Below are positions 1 to 14,056 of a stretch of DNA of 64,000 nt, one piece after another (within the stretch, counting starts at the first letter, position 1; the number at the start of each line of letters is the position of its first letter). Made by a program: the position numbers and the translations under genes. Origin of the DNA: Chionoecetes opilio. Lineage: Eukaryota > Arthropoda > Malacostraca > Decapoda > Majidae. The stretch lies in assembly GCA_016584305.1 (NCBI GenBank), contig JACEEZ010000091.1:186901-250900 (forward strand), given 5' to 3'. The notes beneath the pieces were generated by a model. It was given only the letters and a program-made list of their open reading frames with translations, was not told the DNA's origin and searched no databases.

Positions 1-1973
1 GAAGATGTGTGTTGCTTGAAATTGGGGGTCACTGGTATGGGGGTTTTATGACTGGTCAACGTTACTTGAATGATATTATTTGGGGATGATTTGATAAAAG
101 ATTACAACTTGAATGGAGGATTTAACTTAGTCTTCTGACTTCACTATATGATTATAGTTTGACCACTTCTCACTACGGAGAGTACTGAACAAGGGGGGTA
201 TACTTAAGGGGAAAGGATAATAAGGTTGAGGTTATGGGATTTGCTGCCACCAGCCCTGACGAGTATTTCACTATGATTACTCCCGGGGCACGTTAGATTA
301 ATATTAATATTAGATTGATCTTGGTAGTCGTGGTTGGTACGAGGGGTTATACCTAATAAAGGCGGAACTCTTTTGGAAGTGTGGGGAATTATTTTCCTAA
401 CACAGAATAATCACCTGGGTTTTTATAATAACACAAGAACTATATTTGTAAATGATATCCTATTTATTTTGGTGACATGGTAAGTCTCTCACTTGAGATC
501 ATCTTCAGCATATAAGGGTTAACACTATACCGAGAAAACTCTACTCGGAAATAAGAAACTTGACTTCACACCCTGACGTAGGAATTTTCCTAAGTTATGA
601 GATAAAGCTCTAATGAGCCTAAATCTCCTTCACTAGAATTACTATTCAGGGAATTGCCCTACACTAGGTAACATACCACTTAATATTTATAAATCACACA
701 TGGAAGATAGGTATCTAGTAGAGAAAGAAAATGGCGAGACAGTGTTGTATGTGTTACAGTAAGACCATGTGGCCGTTTGAGGAGGTTTCGCGCCAACCTT
801 GAAGAGCGCAGAGAAAACACTCCCGTTAATATCACTTATAAGGATGGGCGGAACATCTATGCCTTAGTGACACTGAACTGTACCTATATATTTATATAGA
901 AATATATAGATGTAATATACTAAGGGAGAAAAACCACCGGAGCCCGGGGCAGATGTCTTACCTTGAAGAGCGCAGAGAAAACACTGACTCGTGCCCTGCG
1001 GGCTTTCCGCACCAAAAAAAGGAACTTGTTTGGAAAGTCTCACCGTGACCTTAAATGAACAACTTATAATCCCGAACCAACTATTTAAGTAATGAAAACT
1101 CGCGTATCCCCCGAAGAGGCCGTCCCTAATACAAACTGGCTACTTTGATGTAAGAGAATTTAATGTCTTTAATCTAATATTCACGAAGGATGGTTTTATA
1201 TGTAATGTCGACAATCCGAACACCTATTTCAGAGTGGAGTGGTATGGAAATCGTGTTTAGAACTTTGGTAGGCTTTCATTTTAGCGTGTATCATTATTAC
1301 ACCGCCCATATATGACCATAACCGATAACGATAGGGATTATTTTGAAAGCCATGAGGATTTTAGGAGGGCTCCTAAATCTGAGAAGATGGTTTGGAAAGA
1401 AAGAAAAGAATGGAATACGTTAGTTATGACTGATCGCAGAATAATTATTCCACGGAACTTTCCTCGCACAAGGGGGTGTCGGAAGAGAGGAAGTGAAAGA
1501 ACGAAAGAAGATAGAACAAAATGGCGTCTAGGATGGCCAAACTGAGACGAAAAGATGGCGGAAAGAAAGAAATACGATGAGTCATATGTGAAACTGAGAA
1601 AAAGAATTACTTACAAGACATAACTCGGGAATTTTATAATAATAATACTCATACTATCATCTCCCGAATAATGGGCATTACAGATGATAGTTGGGTCAGT
1701 TTTTCTAAACCTCCTGTGGTTATTTCATAATCTTGAGTGAAAGTACACGATATGCAGAAAACATGACTCTCACTTTGAAATCAGGAAGCGCGCTGACCGC
1801 CGAACAAAACCGTTCGTGTGGACACAACCCTGGCAACGGCGCTTGCCGTCGGCAAGCACCGACGGCAAGCACCGACGGTGGTGAGTGGTAGTGTGGACGG
1901 GGCTTTATGTACTGTAAGTACCTTAGTCTACCTATAACCTCATACGTTGCATATACTGTAGACCAGAGGTTCG
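1..1973. other. intergenic DNA, no gene recognised
   Basis: No open frame here looks like a protein; a basic 77-codon ORF at 1312-1545 has no recognisable motif. A 25-nt string is present twice exactly, at 797-821 and 961-985. A short GC-rich hairpin (gcttgccgtcggcaagc, 1841-1857) is followed by a partial repeat of itself. The rest is AT-rich unique-looking sequence. Confidence 0.6.
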
Positions 1974-2281
1974 CAAACTTTTGTCAGTGATGGCACCCTG
2001 GATTTATATAATCCTTTCTGTGGCACCCCTTTTTCACCATTTTATTTTCTTTTCACATCGTAGCAGCAGGAATACACACGTACAGCTCGATGTATAGTGC
2101 CTCACTGACAAAATGGGAAAGAAACCGATCAGGGTACTGGACGACCGACCGTAAAACAAAGAAATTGTTAGGGCAAGGAGTCTTGCTTCTCATGACCAAT
2201 TGCCAAAATTCATGGCATGTTGTGGCACCCCTAGGGTTCCTGGTACCCAGGTTGCCTAGGCACCCAGTTTGAGAACCCCTG
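1974..2281. mobile_element. hAT-like MITE
   Basis: The left end reads CAGAGGTTCGCAAACTT and the right end, reverse complemented, reads CAGGGGTTCTCAAACTG. These match each other and the general style of hAT/Charlie termini. About 308 bp, with no transposase inside. The heptamer tgtagac occurs beside both ends, but not at the exact offset needed for a clean 8-bp duplication, so the duplication is uncertain. Confidence 0.6.
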
Positions 2282-2439
2282 CCAGTGTAGACGAATAGCT
2301 TTGGTATTCAGACATGGGCATGCAAATGCTACATTAGACACAATGGTGATGATACCTTGTTCATTCGGCAGCAATATATTTAGTGCAGCTTAATTAATCC
2401 TACGATTGCCGACTGTTTAACTTATTAATTGCCGACTTA

Positions 2440-3835
2440 TTAATGCCGACTGTCAAATTCACCAACAAAGCAATCTAAATCAATTCCCTCCGCGAGTGCA
2501 CTTAATTTCAATCGACATTTTTGTGCAATGTTACTCAGTCTGTCACTTGTCTAATTTCTGAGAATGTTTCTAGCACTATTTTAATTTTTAAAAGTCCTCT
2601 CACATGAAGCGCTGGTAACAGGAAAAGTTACGGCTATCAACAATAACTTGTATAAACAATCAAATGCAGCCTTGTACGGACATAGGAATGACAGGAATTG
2701 TGCAATTGATGTAGGTTGTTCAGGTTCTTTCATGTGTAATTTTGTCACTAAAGGTATCTCATGTTTTAAATACTTTGATTGACTGAGTATGCAACTGCAA
2801 ATGCCTTTACATTTTGTTCAGACAAGAATGTCTGTCCTCCAGGACAGAGAGCTGAAATACCACAGAAAATCGCAGATGAGCGTTTGGAAAAACGACGGTC
2901 TAATTCGCTAACCAAACAGTCTGATACTTCATGCAAGATGCTGCTGTGCTGCACGTGACTTGAGTCACGTGTTCAGATATTTAACCGGTTGTTTCCAGCA
3001 CGATGAATTCATCAAGTTGTCGAGGTTTTCTTCTCCGACTTCTATTCATTAATGGTGAAATGCAGCATTTCTTACAGAGTTCTCTAACCTTCTCAGAGTA
3101 CTGCTCGATCAAGTTGAAGTTTCGCATATCAGCTAAATTTTTGCTGAGTGATGAAATGAGCTTGACTGCTTTTCCTAGGTCTGCTTGTTTGTCCTGTAGC
3201 TGCTGTGATACTTAATTAATTTTTCAAGAATTTCCGAAAAAAAATGCAGTAAGTAAACAAACTCTGCGTCCATCTGCGCAAGTATACCTCGAGCGGATAC
3301 AGCTCGAGATCCAGTGTCATCTGCAGAAGTCTCCTTCAGGAGTCTTATTATGCATTCCAGCCGCAGCAAAATGTGTTCACATGAGGTGGCGCGACACCAT
3401 GGCACCACCGTGTCACTGATATGTTGCAGTTCTCGTGCTTGTTCTTCAGGAAACATTTCATGCTGTATAGAAAGGAACTTTTCGTGAACTACAGAGTTAC
3501 TAGCGAAAATATAGTTCTTCAAGCAGACTAAAGAATTCAGCTGCTTGAGGCACATACTTTGCAGCATTGATCAAAACCAAATTGAGCCTGCATGTGTCTG
3601 TAGTAGTGTAGGCTACATAATAGGCAAAAGGAGCTTTATCACGTATGCGTTTCTGAACACCACTGATTCCTCCACTCATGACTGATGCTCCATCAAATCC
3701 TAAGCCTACAGGTAAAGACTTGTAATCCAATCCCAATTGTAATCCAATCCAAATGTAAATAAACATATGAGCATGAAAAGAACCTCTATCAAAATTAGAG
3801 AAAACAGATGTATCAACTATGTAGTGAAAGTCATT
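2440..3835 (-). pseudogene. broken hAT-family (ZMYM1-like) transposase
   Basis: Reading the minus strand from 3835 down gives, across several frames, pieces of a hAT transposase of the kind annotated as zinc-finger MYM-type protein 1-like. In order: GFDGASVMSGGISGVQKRI, then PFAYYV, RLNLVLINAAKYVPQAAEFF, ARELQHISDT, a basic RSRRRKPRQLDEFIV stretch near 3000-3050, and the C-terminal dimerisation signature PVTSASCERTF near 2610. Frameshifts and stops separate the pieces, and the histidine-rich YAHRLN region is corrupted, so it cannot be active. The N-terminal half is missing; the reading runs into an AAT microsatellite at 3836. The family call is from memory of conserved motifs. Confidence 0.75.
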
Positions 3836-3930
3836 AATAATAATAATAATAATAATATTAATGATAATAATAATGATAATAATAATGATAATAACAATAA
3901 TTATTATTGTTATTTTTATTATTGTAAGCA
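3836..3930. repeat. (AAT/ATT)n microsatellite
   Basis: Imperfect AAT and GATAAT triplets, then ATT triplets. It borders the truncated end of the hAT transposase. Confidence 0.85.
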
Positions 3931-3959
3931 GTAGTACCAACTTCTGTTATCGCGGTACC

Positions 3960-4626
3960 TACCGTAAATAACAGTGAAGTCGCCACCTGCAGTGAAGTCG
4001 CCAGGCGCCAAATATTACTAATTATAGCATTACTACTGATTTTTATGTGCCACTGAAGATGTTACACAGTAGTTTATATCATGGCTGTATAATCTACCCT
4101 GTTTCAGCGTTGTTTTATGCTTTGTATCTGCAAGTATAACTGTTGCGCATTTTGCTTCTCACGTTTTCTTCGCGCGACGACAGACAGTAAACAAGTAGCT
4201 TTTCGGGCGGCAGGACACAGACTTGCCAGATCTTTCAAACTTGAATAGAATTTATTTTCACGTTGGCAGTGGAATTTTTATATATCCAAGCATCTTCCGC
4301 AGCTAATATATATAGAGACTTGTTTTACTTTACCTCTGATTTCCCTGAATTCCCCAGAGTGGCGACTCAACTGTTGGGTTAAAATACTAGCTGGCGACTT
4401 TACTGTAGTAGGTATAGTGAGCTCGCCACTCTGTTTTATTTTTGTCATTTGTTCATTTATAGCCCTAATATGACACAGATGAAGACACAAAATGACACAG
4501 ACTTTCCAGATAGGCCCTTCTAACTTTCCTGAAATCATGGATGTACAAATGTAAGTATTAACGCCACCACACGTCTGTAAATAACAAAGAAACGTAGAAC
4601 TGGCGACTTCACTGTTATCTACGGTA
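3960..4626 (+). mobile_element. TIR element, GTCGCC family, copy 1
   Basis: The ends are inverted repeats of about 26 bp: left TACCGTAAATAACAGTGAAG, right complementary to TACCGTAGATAACAGTGAAG, each continuing into TCGCCA. Length 667 bp, no transposase. Internal copies of the motif (gtgaagtcgcca, tggcgactttac) lie in both orientations. A nearly identical copy starts 1,042 bp downstream. Superfamily and target duplication are not clear from the flanks. Confidence 0.8.
4495..4567 (+). repeat. ~70-bp module shared with Helitrons
   Basis: This block inside the TIR element (ccagatag, ccttctaactttcctgaaat, catggatgta, taagtattaacgcca) recurs in the otherwise unrelated Helitron-like elements at 43456, 52799 (reverse) and 61771, and in the sister TIR copies at 5535 and 11390. 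Confidence 0.8.
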
Positions 4627-4802
4627 CGTAGCGGTATTGCGTTGTGCTCGGCGGCGGACTCTGCGACCAGCTTGCCACGGGGCCACGATCGTGGCTTGAA
4701 TGAAAATGGGGGGGCCAAGCAGGGGGCAAGCCTAAAATCTGGGGGGGCCATGGCCCCCCCTGGCCTCCCCGTAGAACCACTACTGGATAACGCTCTGGCT
4801 GT

Positions 4803-5000
4803 ATAATAATAATGATAATTATCAAATTATTATTATTATCATTATTATTATTATTATGATAATGATAACAACTGATAATGATATAAATATTATCAATAGG
4901 CCAATAGTAATAATACTACTAATACTAATAATAAAAATAATAATGATTTAGATAACAATGATAATAATAATAATACTTATAATGATAATCTACTACGTAG
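4803..5000. repeat. AT-rich (ATT/AAT)n region
   Basis: Degenerate ATT, AAT and GATAAT triplets separate the two TIR element copies. Confidence 0.8.
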
Positions 5001-5001
5001 G

Positions 5002-5668
5002 TACCGTAAATAACAGTGAAGTCGCCACCTGCAGTGAAGTCGCCAGGCGCCAAATATTACGAATTATAGCACCACTACTGATTTTTATGTGCCACTGAAG
5101 ATGTTACACAGTAGTTTATATCATGATTGTATAATCTACCCTGTTTCAGCGTTGTTTTATGCTTTGTATCTGCAAATATAACTGTTGCGCATTTTGCTTC
5201 TCACGTTTTTCTTCGCGCGATGACAGACAGTAAACAGTAGCTTTTTGGGCGACAGGACACAGACTTGCCAGATCTTTCAAACTTGAATATAATTTATTTT
5301 CACGTTGGCAGAGGAATTTTTATATATCCAAGCATCTTCCGCAGCTAATATATATAGAGACTTGTTTTACTTTACCTCTAATTTCCCTGAATTCCCCAGA
5401 GTGGCGACTCAACTGTTGGGTTAAAATACTAGCTGGCGACTTTACTGTAGTAGGTATAGTGAGGTCGCCACTCGGTTTTATTTTTGTTATTTGTTCATTT
5501 ATAGCCCTAATATGACACAGATGAAGACACAAAATGACACAGACTTTCCAGATAGACCCTTCTAACTTTCCTGAAATCATGGATGTACAAATGTAAGTAT
5601 TAACGCCACCACACGTCTGTAAATAACAAAGAAACGTAGAACTGGCGACTTCACTGTTATCTACGGTA
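5002..5668 (+). mobile_element. TIR element, GTCGCC family, copy 2
   Basis: Same length and same terminal inverted repeats as the copy at 3960-4626, with only scattered base differences. The pair could be a local duplication or two insertions into ATT-rich DNA. The shared Helitron module is at 5535-5607. Confidence 0.8.
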
Positions 5669-5717
5669 GTAATAATGGTAATTTTAATGAAATAATAATA
5701 ATGGTAATAATAATGAT

Positions 5718-5755
<38 letters not shown>

Positions 5756-5830
5756 TAATGATAACAGTAATAATGATGATAACGATAATGATAATAAGAA
5801 TGATAATAATAACTGATAAAAATAATATAA
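5669..5830. repeat. (AAT)n-rich microsatellite
   Basis: AATAAT and GATAAT triplets. Open frames across it (poly-Y/poly-I) are repeat artefacts. Confidence 0.85.
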
Positions 5831-5959
5831 AAATATAATATTGCATACAAATCTACGAAGTTAGTGAAACGTACAAGGGGTCACCGCAGAGTTTTTCAGC
5901 CACACTTTCTTCTCTACAAACTTTCTTCCTCGAATCTACGACCTCTGGCAGGCTGGTGG

Positions 5960-5971
5960 CGTGTGTGTGTG

Positions 5972-6041
<70 letters not shown>
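5960..6041. repeat. (GT)n microsatellite
   Basis: About 80 bp of GT dinucleotide with one interruption. Confidence 0.95.
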
Positions 6042-6043
<2 letters not shown>

Positions 6044-7079
6044 AAGAAGTTTGAACACATTATGTATGGGTATTAAAGCTTCACTTCGATTTACAAACAC
6101 AAATTGAATTCGACATTTCATATCTGCAATAGCACAATAAAGAAGGGGAATGATACAAGACAACAAGGGAACAAATATGAAATGATATATAGAGATGCAG
6201 GAAATAGATAGGCCGGTAAAGTAAAATCTATTGCAACGATATGATATATACGAGTACATTTTATTAATTTATTTATTTAGTATTCATCATCATGACACAC
6301 TACTTTAGTATACTCATTCATTTGGCAGCCTCAGCTCGGTGCAAGAGCTTGTCCAGCGGAGTATATGGTGGCGAGGACACATTATTTAATGCTGTCCTGC
6401 GATAACGCTGGCTCATTGGACAGGTGACCACCGCAGTGTGCACATCGCTGCTGCCTTTTGGATTCAAGGACGCTCCTCAAGTTTTTCGTTACTACCGGGT
6501 GAGGACATTATGGTAGCAAACCTATCATGCTTTAGTGTGCTTCCAGAATAAGGATGCCTTTCCTTCTGACTGTGAATTATAATGATCATCATCCAGTGAT
6601 GTATGTACAAACTTTCCAAAAGGGGGCCATAAAATGTCTTACCTTTAATTTATTTAGCTTTGTCTTTTTAACTCTTTTTAATGACTATTACGGTTTTATA
6701 TCCATGCGATAGTTCCGCGTCAGTAGCTATTGCGCCACTTCTTATTCTACCTAGTTTCAACCTCATATTTTCCCCCATCCAAAATATTTTTCATTTTATC
6801 TTATTTCATTATTCAATATTTAGCTTTATTACGTTTTTCGTGATTTTGAAAATTAAGTGATAGGCCTATACACAATATTACGCTTTGTTTAATTTTCAAC
6901 AACTCTTCTTGTGCTATTTAGATTCAGTCGCTAATTATAGATTATATAATTATATATATATATATAATTATCAGCGTTAACAAATTGATACTTTTCATTT
7001 AAGATTCAGGGCCGCAGATTCACATCATCAGTAGTAGTAGTAGTAGTACGTAGACTGTAGGTATCTCAGGGTCTATTAT
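6042..7079. other. intergenic, no gene recognised
   Basis: AT-rich sequence without a convincing frame. A moderately GC-rich patch at about 6300-6520 ends in CCGGGTGAGG, which could be a splice donor. It might be an untranslated first exon of the secreted-protein gene, which has an acceptor just before its ATG. That is speculative. Confidence 0.35.
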
Positions 7080-7080
7080 A

Positions 7081-7162
<82 letters not shown>
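7080..7162. repeat. (TA)n microsatellite
   Basis: TA dinucleotide run with one interruption. Confidence 0.95.
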
Positions 7163-7379
7163 ATTCCATTCTATCTTAAGGTCTCATGCTTAAAATTATG
7201 CCTATGTTTACCTGATAATATGGTTAACTATGATAAAATACAGCTGAAATTTAGAAGAAGCGTATAGTATTCCTTCTCCTAGCATCAAATATCAGCCAGT
7301 AAGCAGCAAGGGGTCAGGGATTTTTCACCTTGTTAAAAAAAATCAGGGATTTTTCACCTTGTTAAAAAAATAGACTATA
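7163..7379 (-). mobile_element. MITE, TATAGTCT family, copy A
   Basis: Contains the family core in reverse orientation (aaggtctcatgcttaaaat through gctgaaatttagaagaagc) and ends in TTAAAAAAATAGACTATA. The outer end next to the TA microsatellite has lost its terminal repeat, and a 27-nt cagggatttttcaccttg unit is duplicated near the other end. Copies B, C and D are at 7666, 24604 and 32173. Confidence 0.7.
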
Positions 7380-7665
7380 ATTATGTGATGCGTCACGTAA
7401 CCTCTTTCGGGCAATTAGGTAGAGATTAGTGTTTGATAAAATGAAAAAAAGTCAAATAGTAAATGTATTGTTTGGTGTACTCGAGTTTTATATGAACGGC
7501 AAATGTTGAAAAATTTCAGAATTCCATTTATCTCCTGTCGATTAATGACTACGTTTTTTCGATTAATCTTTTTTTTCACTTGGCTTTGAGGAACATCTGA
7601 TCAGTCGTCGCCGCGGAGAGGCATATCACCTCCAAGAGTGATAGAATACAAGGTCTGCTGCTTAC

Positions 7666-7834
7666 TATAGTCTATTTTTTTATCGAGGCAAAAAATTCTG
7701 CCCCCTTGCTGCTTAATTTCAGCTATATTTTATCATATAGTTAACCATATTATCAAGTAAACATAGGCATCATTTTAAGCATGAGACCTTAAGATAGAAT
7801 TAAATGTTTGCCTCGTTAAAAAAAACAGACTATA
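7666..7834 (+). mobile_element. MITE, TATAGTCT family, copy B
   Basis: Starts TATAGTCTATTTTTTTATCG and ends GTTAAAAAAAACAGACTATA, giving inverted termini of about 25 bp. It faces copy A, so the pair forms a loose inverted repeat around 7380-7665. It is shorter than copies C and D through an internal deletion. Confidence 0.7.
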
Positions 7835-8025
7835 CCTGCGAGCACACCTATCTCAAAACATTAGCATACCTGTCATTTCATATTATCTTGTATTGCATCA
7901 TTGGATTGTATTAGTCTTCCTTTATACACTGAGTGGAGGGAGGCTGGTGGTCACTGCCCTCCTACTTTGTTTTACTAGTGTGGCGATAACCTGATGAGTA
8001 TTATTACAATCCTCTTTTCACAGGA

Positions 8026-10150
<2,125 letters not shown>

Positions 10151-10208
10151 CACATTCATGATGACATTGACATTTACATTAGATTGTATGATAAAAAAAA
10201 TGCAGTAG

Positions 10209-10306
10209 CCTATCTATCTATCTATGTATCTATCTATCTATATCTATCTATCTATTTATCTATCTATCTATATATCTATCTATCTATCGCGAGAGAGAGA
10301 AAGAGC

Positions 10307-10386
<80 letters not shown>
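10209..10386. repeat. (ATCT)n then (GA)n in a 3' UTR
   Basis: TATC tetranucleotides (10209-10289) followed by GA dinucleotides. They lie between the stop codon of the cysteine-rich gene and its likely poly(A) signal, so they are probably transcribed. Confidence 0.9.
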
Positions 10387-10389
<3 letters not shown>

Positions 10390-10405
10390 CTCATGTTTGG
10401 CATTG

Positions 10406-10411
10406 AATAAA
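10406..10411 (+). promoter_or_regulatory. poly(A) signal AATAAA
   Basis: First AATAAA after the stop of the cysteine-rich gene, 256 nt downstream, followed by a T-rich stretch (tttcctcttgtttc). Confidence 0.6.
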
Positions 10412-11332
10412 TTTCCTCTTGTTTCATTGAATGAGTGAATGAATGAACGAAATTTTTTAAATGTTTATTATCACCCTAATACCTACACAAGGCTAACAGT
10501 AGGACATATACTAATATTCACTACAACTTACTATTCTTGGCTTGCGAACAAACTATGCAATAAGCAATTGATTTTATACATGTTGGCTACATGTGTTTTA
10601 GAACAGATTTAACATTTTTGTGTATCACCTATATGTACATTGATTAATGATTCATTGCATTGAAGTACATCTTTATTAACCCTCTGCTGAAATACTGAAA
10701 AAGACTGCTGAGAAGAGGACACGAATATGAGATAAAAAGCAAGATAAGAATGAAAAGAATGCAAGGACAAGAATGAGAGACCTCTTTCGCGGCCATCTCG
10801 TTAGGAAAATTCTCAGGAAGGGCGTCAGATATAAGTAACTAGATAGAAGAGTAATATAAAGACCGCCCAAGGCCCCAAGCTATATTTTTCATCCTGATGC
10901 AAAGTGGAAGTTCAGTATAGGCTACATCAAGTGGTGTATTTTCGTAAAAGCTTTCGGGGGGGCCACGGGCAAGTGCCAGGACGACCTGTAGGGGCCTATA
11001 ACCATTAACGCATTACATCGGCAGAACCACATAGTTAACCTAACCTAACCTAACCTAACCTAAATGGTGATGACTATAGTTTTCAGACATTTTTTGTGTG
11101 GGCAAACTAGACGATTCATTGTTATTATTTTTTTGGAGTGGGGCAAACTACAGGATTTTTTCTTGAGGGGGAATGGCTCACACATAACCTTCCCTTGCTT
11201 CCCTCCCCCTATATCCGTCTGTGTCTGTGGATACATCTGCTGTACGTGCTGTCAGGTTCAACTAAAGACGCTTGAGGTTAATGTCTTAAGTAAACCATAC
11301 ATGACATATAATAGGATTAACTAGGGGCTACC
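10412..11332. other. intergenic, no gene recognised
   Basis: No convincing coding potential on either strand. Contains the CCTAA run listed separately. Confidence 0.5.
11039..11063. repeat. interstitial telomere-like (CCTAA)5
   Basis: Five exact CCTAA units. TTAGG is the usual arthropod telomere repeat; here it is far from any chromosome end that can be seen. Confidence 0.9.
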
Positions 11333-11815
11333 TACCGTAGATAACACTAAAGTCGCCAGGACAACTTTTTTTTCTGTTTACATACGTCTGGTGGCGTTAA
11401 TATTTACATTTCTACATCCATGATTTCAGGACAGTTAGAAGGGGCTATCTGGAGAGTCTGTGTCATTTTGTGTCTTCATCTGTGTCATATTATGGCTATA
11501 AATGAACTAATTACAAATATATCACCAGAGTGGCGACCTACACTAAAGTTCGCCAAGTAGTGTTTATTTACTGAGTGTCCTCCCGCTGTCGTCGTCGCCC
11601 GAAAAAAAATCAAGCAGTGAAATTTGAAACCGTATATAATTGCAGATACAAAGCATAAAACAACGCCGAAACAGGGTAGATTATACAGTCATGATATATA
11701 AACTACTGTGTATCATCTTCAGTGGCACATAAAAATCATTAGTAATGCTATAATTCGTAATATTTGGCGCCTGGCGACATCACTGCAGGTGGCGACTTTA
11801 CTGTTATCTACGGTA
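11333..11815 (-). mobile_element. TIR element, GTCGCC family, copy 3
   Basis: Ends TACCGTAGATAACACTAAAG and the complement of TACCGTAGATAACAGTAAAG. Orientation is opposite to copies 1 and 2 and the element is about 185 bp shorter. The shared Helitron module is at 11390-11462 on the minus strand. Confidence 0.75.
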
Positions 11816-12794
11816 CACACTTTCCCAACTTTGAATCTCCCAGACACTTTTAAATAATATAAAGTTATGTTAAAACTTGTTGAAGATATGAATTGATACA
11901 TGATTAATCACATTGAATAATAATAACTGTAAAAAAAAATCTACATAGACCATAAAGAAAGAAAACAATATGGATATACAATTTTAGAGGCGACTCAGGG
12001 TAGGTATTCAAAGAGAGTTAATAGACTAAAAGACCTAGTAGAATAAATTGTTAAAAAAAAGTAATAGTTAAAAAACCACTGAGAAGACCAAAGACCAAAA
12101 GACCAAGACCCAGATCGAGACCCACCAGGTGATTGGAGACACGACGTAAAGACGAAGAAGGTCTGGTTAATCACCTTTTTCCCGGCTTCTACACCTCTTC
12201 CTTCTTCATCCTTCAGTGTACAGGTGTGAGGGTGTACACACAACATACACACACACCTGCACACACATACATGAAGGCTGTGCAGGTGTGTGAACGGAAT
12301 TACTGAAGCCGCTGTCATGTGGGAGAAGGTAAATATTCCGCCACATTGTTTTACTTTTTCTGAGTTTTTTTCTTCTTGTTTTGTTTGGAAGTGTCCGGCT
12401 TTAGTTCCTGTACGTAATTGATCTGTGTGGTGTTGTGTTACTCTTGCTCTAAGCTGTGGTGGCTGTGGTAATGTATATGACCATTATAATGAAAAGTATG
12501 TTTCGTTATTTTCATATGGTAAAAGGTGGAAAGGTATGAAATTAAGGGTTTATGGAACTGTCGCCGATAGGAATTCTCGCCGTAACTCCTACCGAGAACT
12601 GTTGCCGACGGTGGAACACTCGCCAACGCGGAAATTTTCGGCGACAGTTCCACTTGAAACAGATGGAAAGGAAGAATAAAGGGTATTTCATTATTGGACA
12701 CCACATTTTTCGCTTGGTCTAATAGTTAGAACATGACTGTGTCTGGATTCAAGTATTTTTCACAGTTCTACTGTTTCTATAGGTCTGAACGGTA
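11816..12794. other. intergenic, with a short foldback
   Basis: No gene recognised. A 99-bp foldback at 12553-12651 has complementary ends (GGAACTGTCGCCGA and TCGGCGACAGTTCC) and internal tcgcc/gccga motifs. A G-rich CACA microsatellite tract lies near 12230-12270. Confidence 0.4.
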
Positions 12795-13467
12795 ATGTTT
12801 TACACTAGGACCAGAATTCTCTACAATTGGGAGTATGGTTTCTGTTTACCTTATTGGATTCTAATAAACTTTCTCTCTGAGCTTCCGTCGTAAATCACTA
12901 CTTTCGGAGATATATAATGTTTCTAGTAGGAAGGAGAGTGTAAAGGACATATGAAAATTAACTAACCTAACCCCACCTTTAGACGAATACACGACCTTTC
13001 GAGCGGAGTAAATTTTTACACTAGGAGTGTGGTTTCTGTTTACCTTAATGGACTCTAAGAAACATTCTCTATGAACTTCAGTCGCAAATCAATACTTTCG
13101 GAGATATAAGATGTTTTTAATAGGAATGAGTGTATAGGAGATATGAAAATTAAACTAACCTAACCCCACCTTTTGACTCACTAAACTAACCTAACCTATT
13201 CCCACGCTTAAACTCCTAACTAAAGCCAAATTTGCATTAAAAAAGTGTCCGTGGCAAGGGAAAAACCGAGGCAATGGAGGTCACAAGAGGAAGAAGAGTG
13301 AGGCACACGTAAACACTTGTCTCTCTCCTCCCTATAAAGTACATATCATATCTCCAAAAGTAATGATTTGCGACGGAAGCTCATTGAGAGAATGTTTCCT
13401 AGGATCCAATAAGGTAAACAGAAACCATACTCCCAATTATGTAGGGAATTTCGGTCCTATTGTAAAA
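12795..13467. repeat. three-copy direct and inverted repeat
   Basis: A unit of about 140-170 bp (gtttctgtttaccttattgg, gaaatcactactttcggaga) occurs at 12795-12965, again in the same direction at 13011-13145, and inverted at 13330-13467. The outer two copies form a foldback of about 670 bp. CTAACC repeats sit between the units. Confidence 0.7.
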
Positions 13468-13559
13468 TAATACCGAGCGGAGGACCATTCAAGCGAATGT
13501 CTAATTAATCAGTAAGATCATAGATATGCTACTATACACGCATGGTATTAAAAAACCAG

Positions 13560-13813
13560 GATGCGGCTGGCCACGTAGGGTTATCGGTAAATTGGTACTT
13601 TCAGCCAGTAATTGAGTACGAGGTTAAAATTACTCTTTTCCCATGTATTTTGATGTGTTAAGAATAATGGTCACATAATGAATTGTCAGAAATGCATAAT
13701 TTTGACTAGTTTTGTACTGATAGTATATTAATAGGTTTAATACAATACATGGAGATTGGTTACGAAACCTGCCATAATTGGGGGGGCTTCGCCCACCCAG
13801 ACCCCCCCGCTAG
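13560..13813 (+). mobile_element. possible second Helitron-like 3' end
   Basis: A GC-rich block (gggggggcttcgccc, ccccccc) is followed at once by CTAG then T at 13810-13814. That resembles a Helitron terminus with a hairpin before CTRR. The 5' end was not found, so this is tentative. Confidence 0.3.
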
Positions 13814-14056
13814 TTCACTAACCTAAACTGGACGTTGGTTGAAAAGCCTAACCTTAAAGCCGAAAATTGTTAAATCGAGGTCTGTAAAAGTGAGGGTTTA
13901 CTGTATTGAGGCTAGAAATTGAGCTAATAGGTTTTAGGATTCATTGCCAGGAGTGTTGAAAGTAGAAGTGCTGAGGTTATTCTAAAGCTTTATTTGGCTC
14001 TAGATAGACCTCAACTAGACTATGTGGTACAGTTTTGGTCCCCGTATTATAGGATG

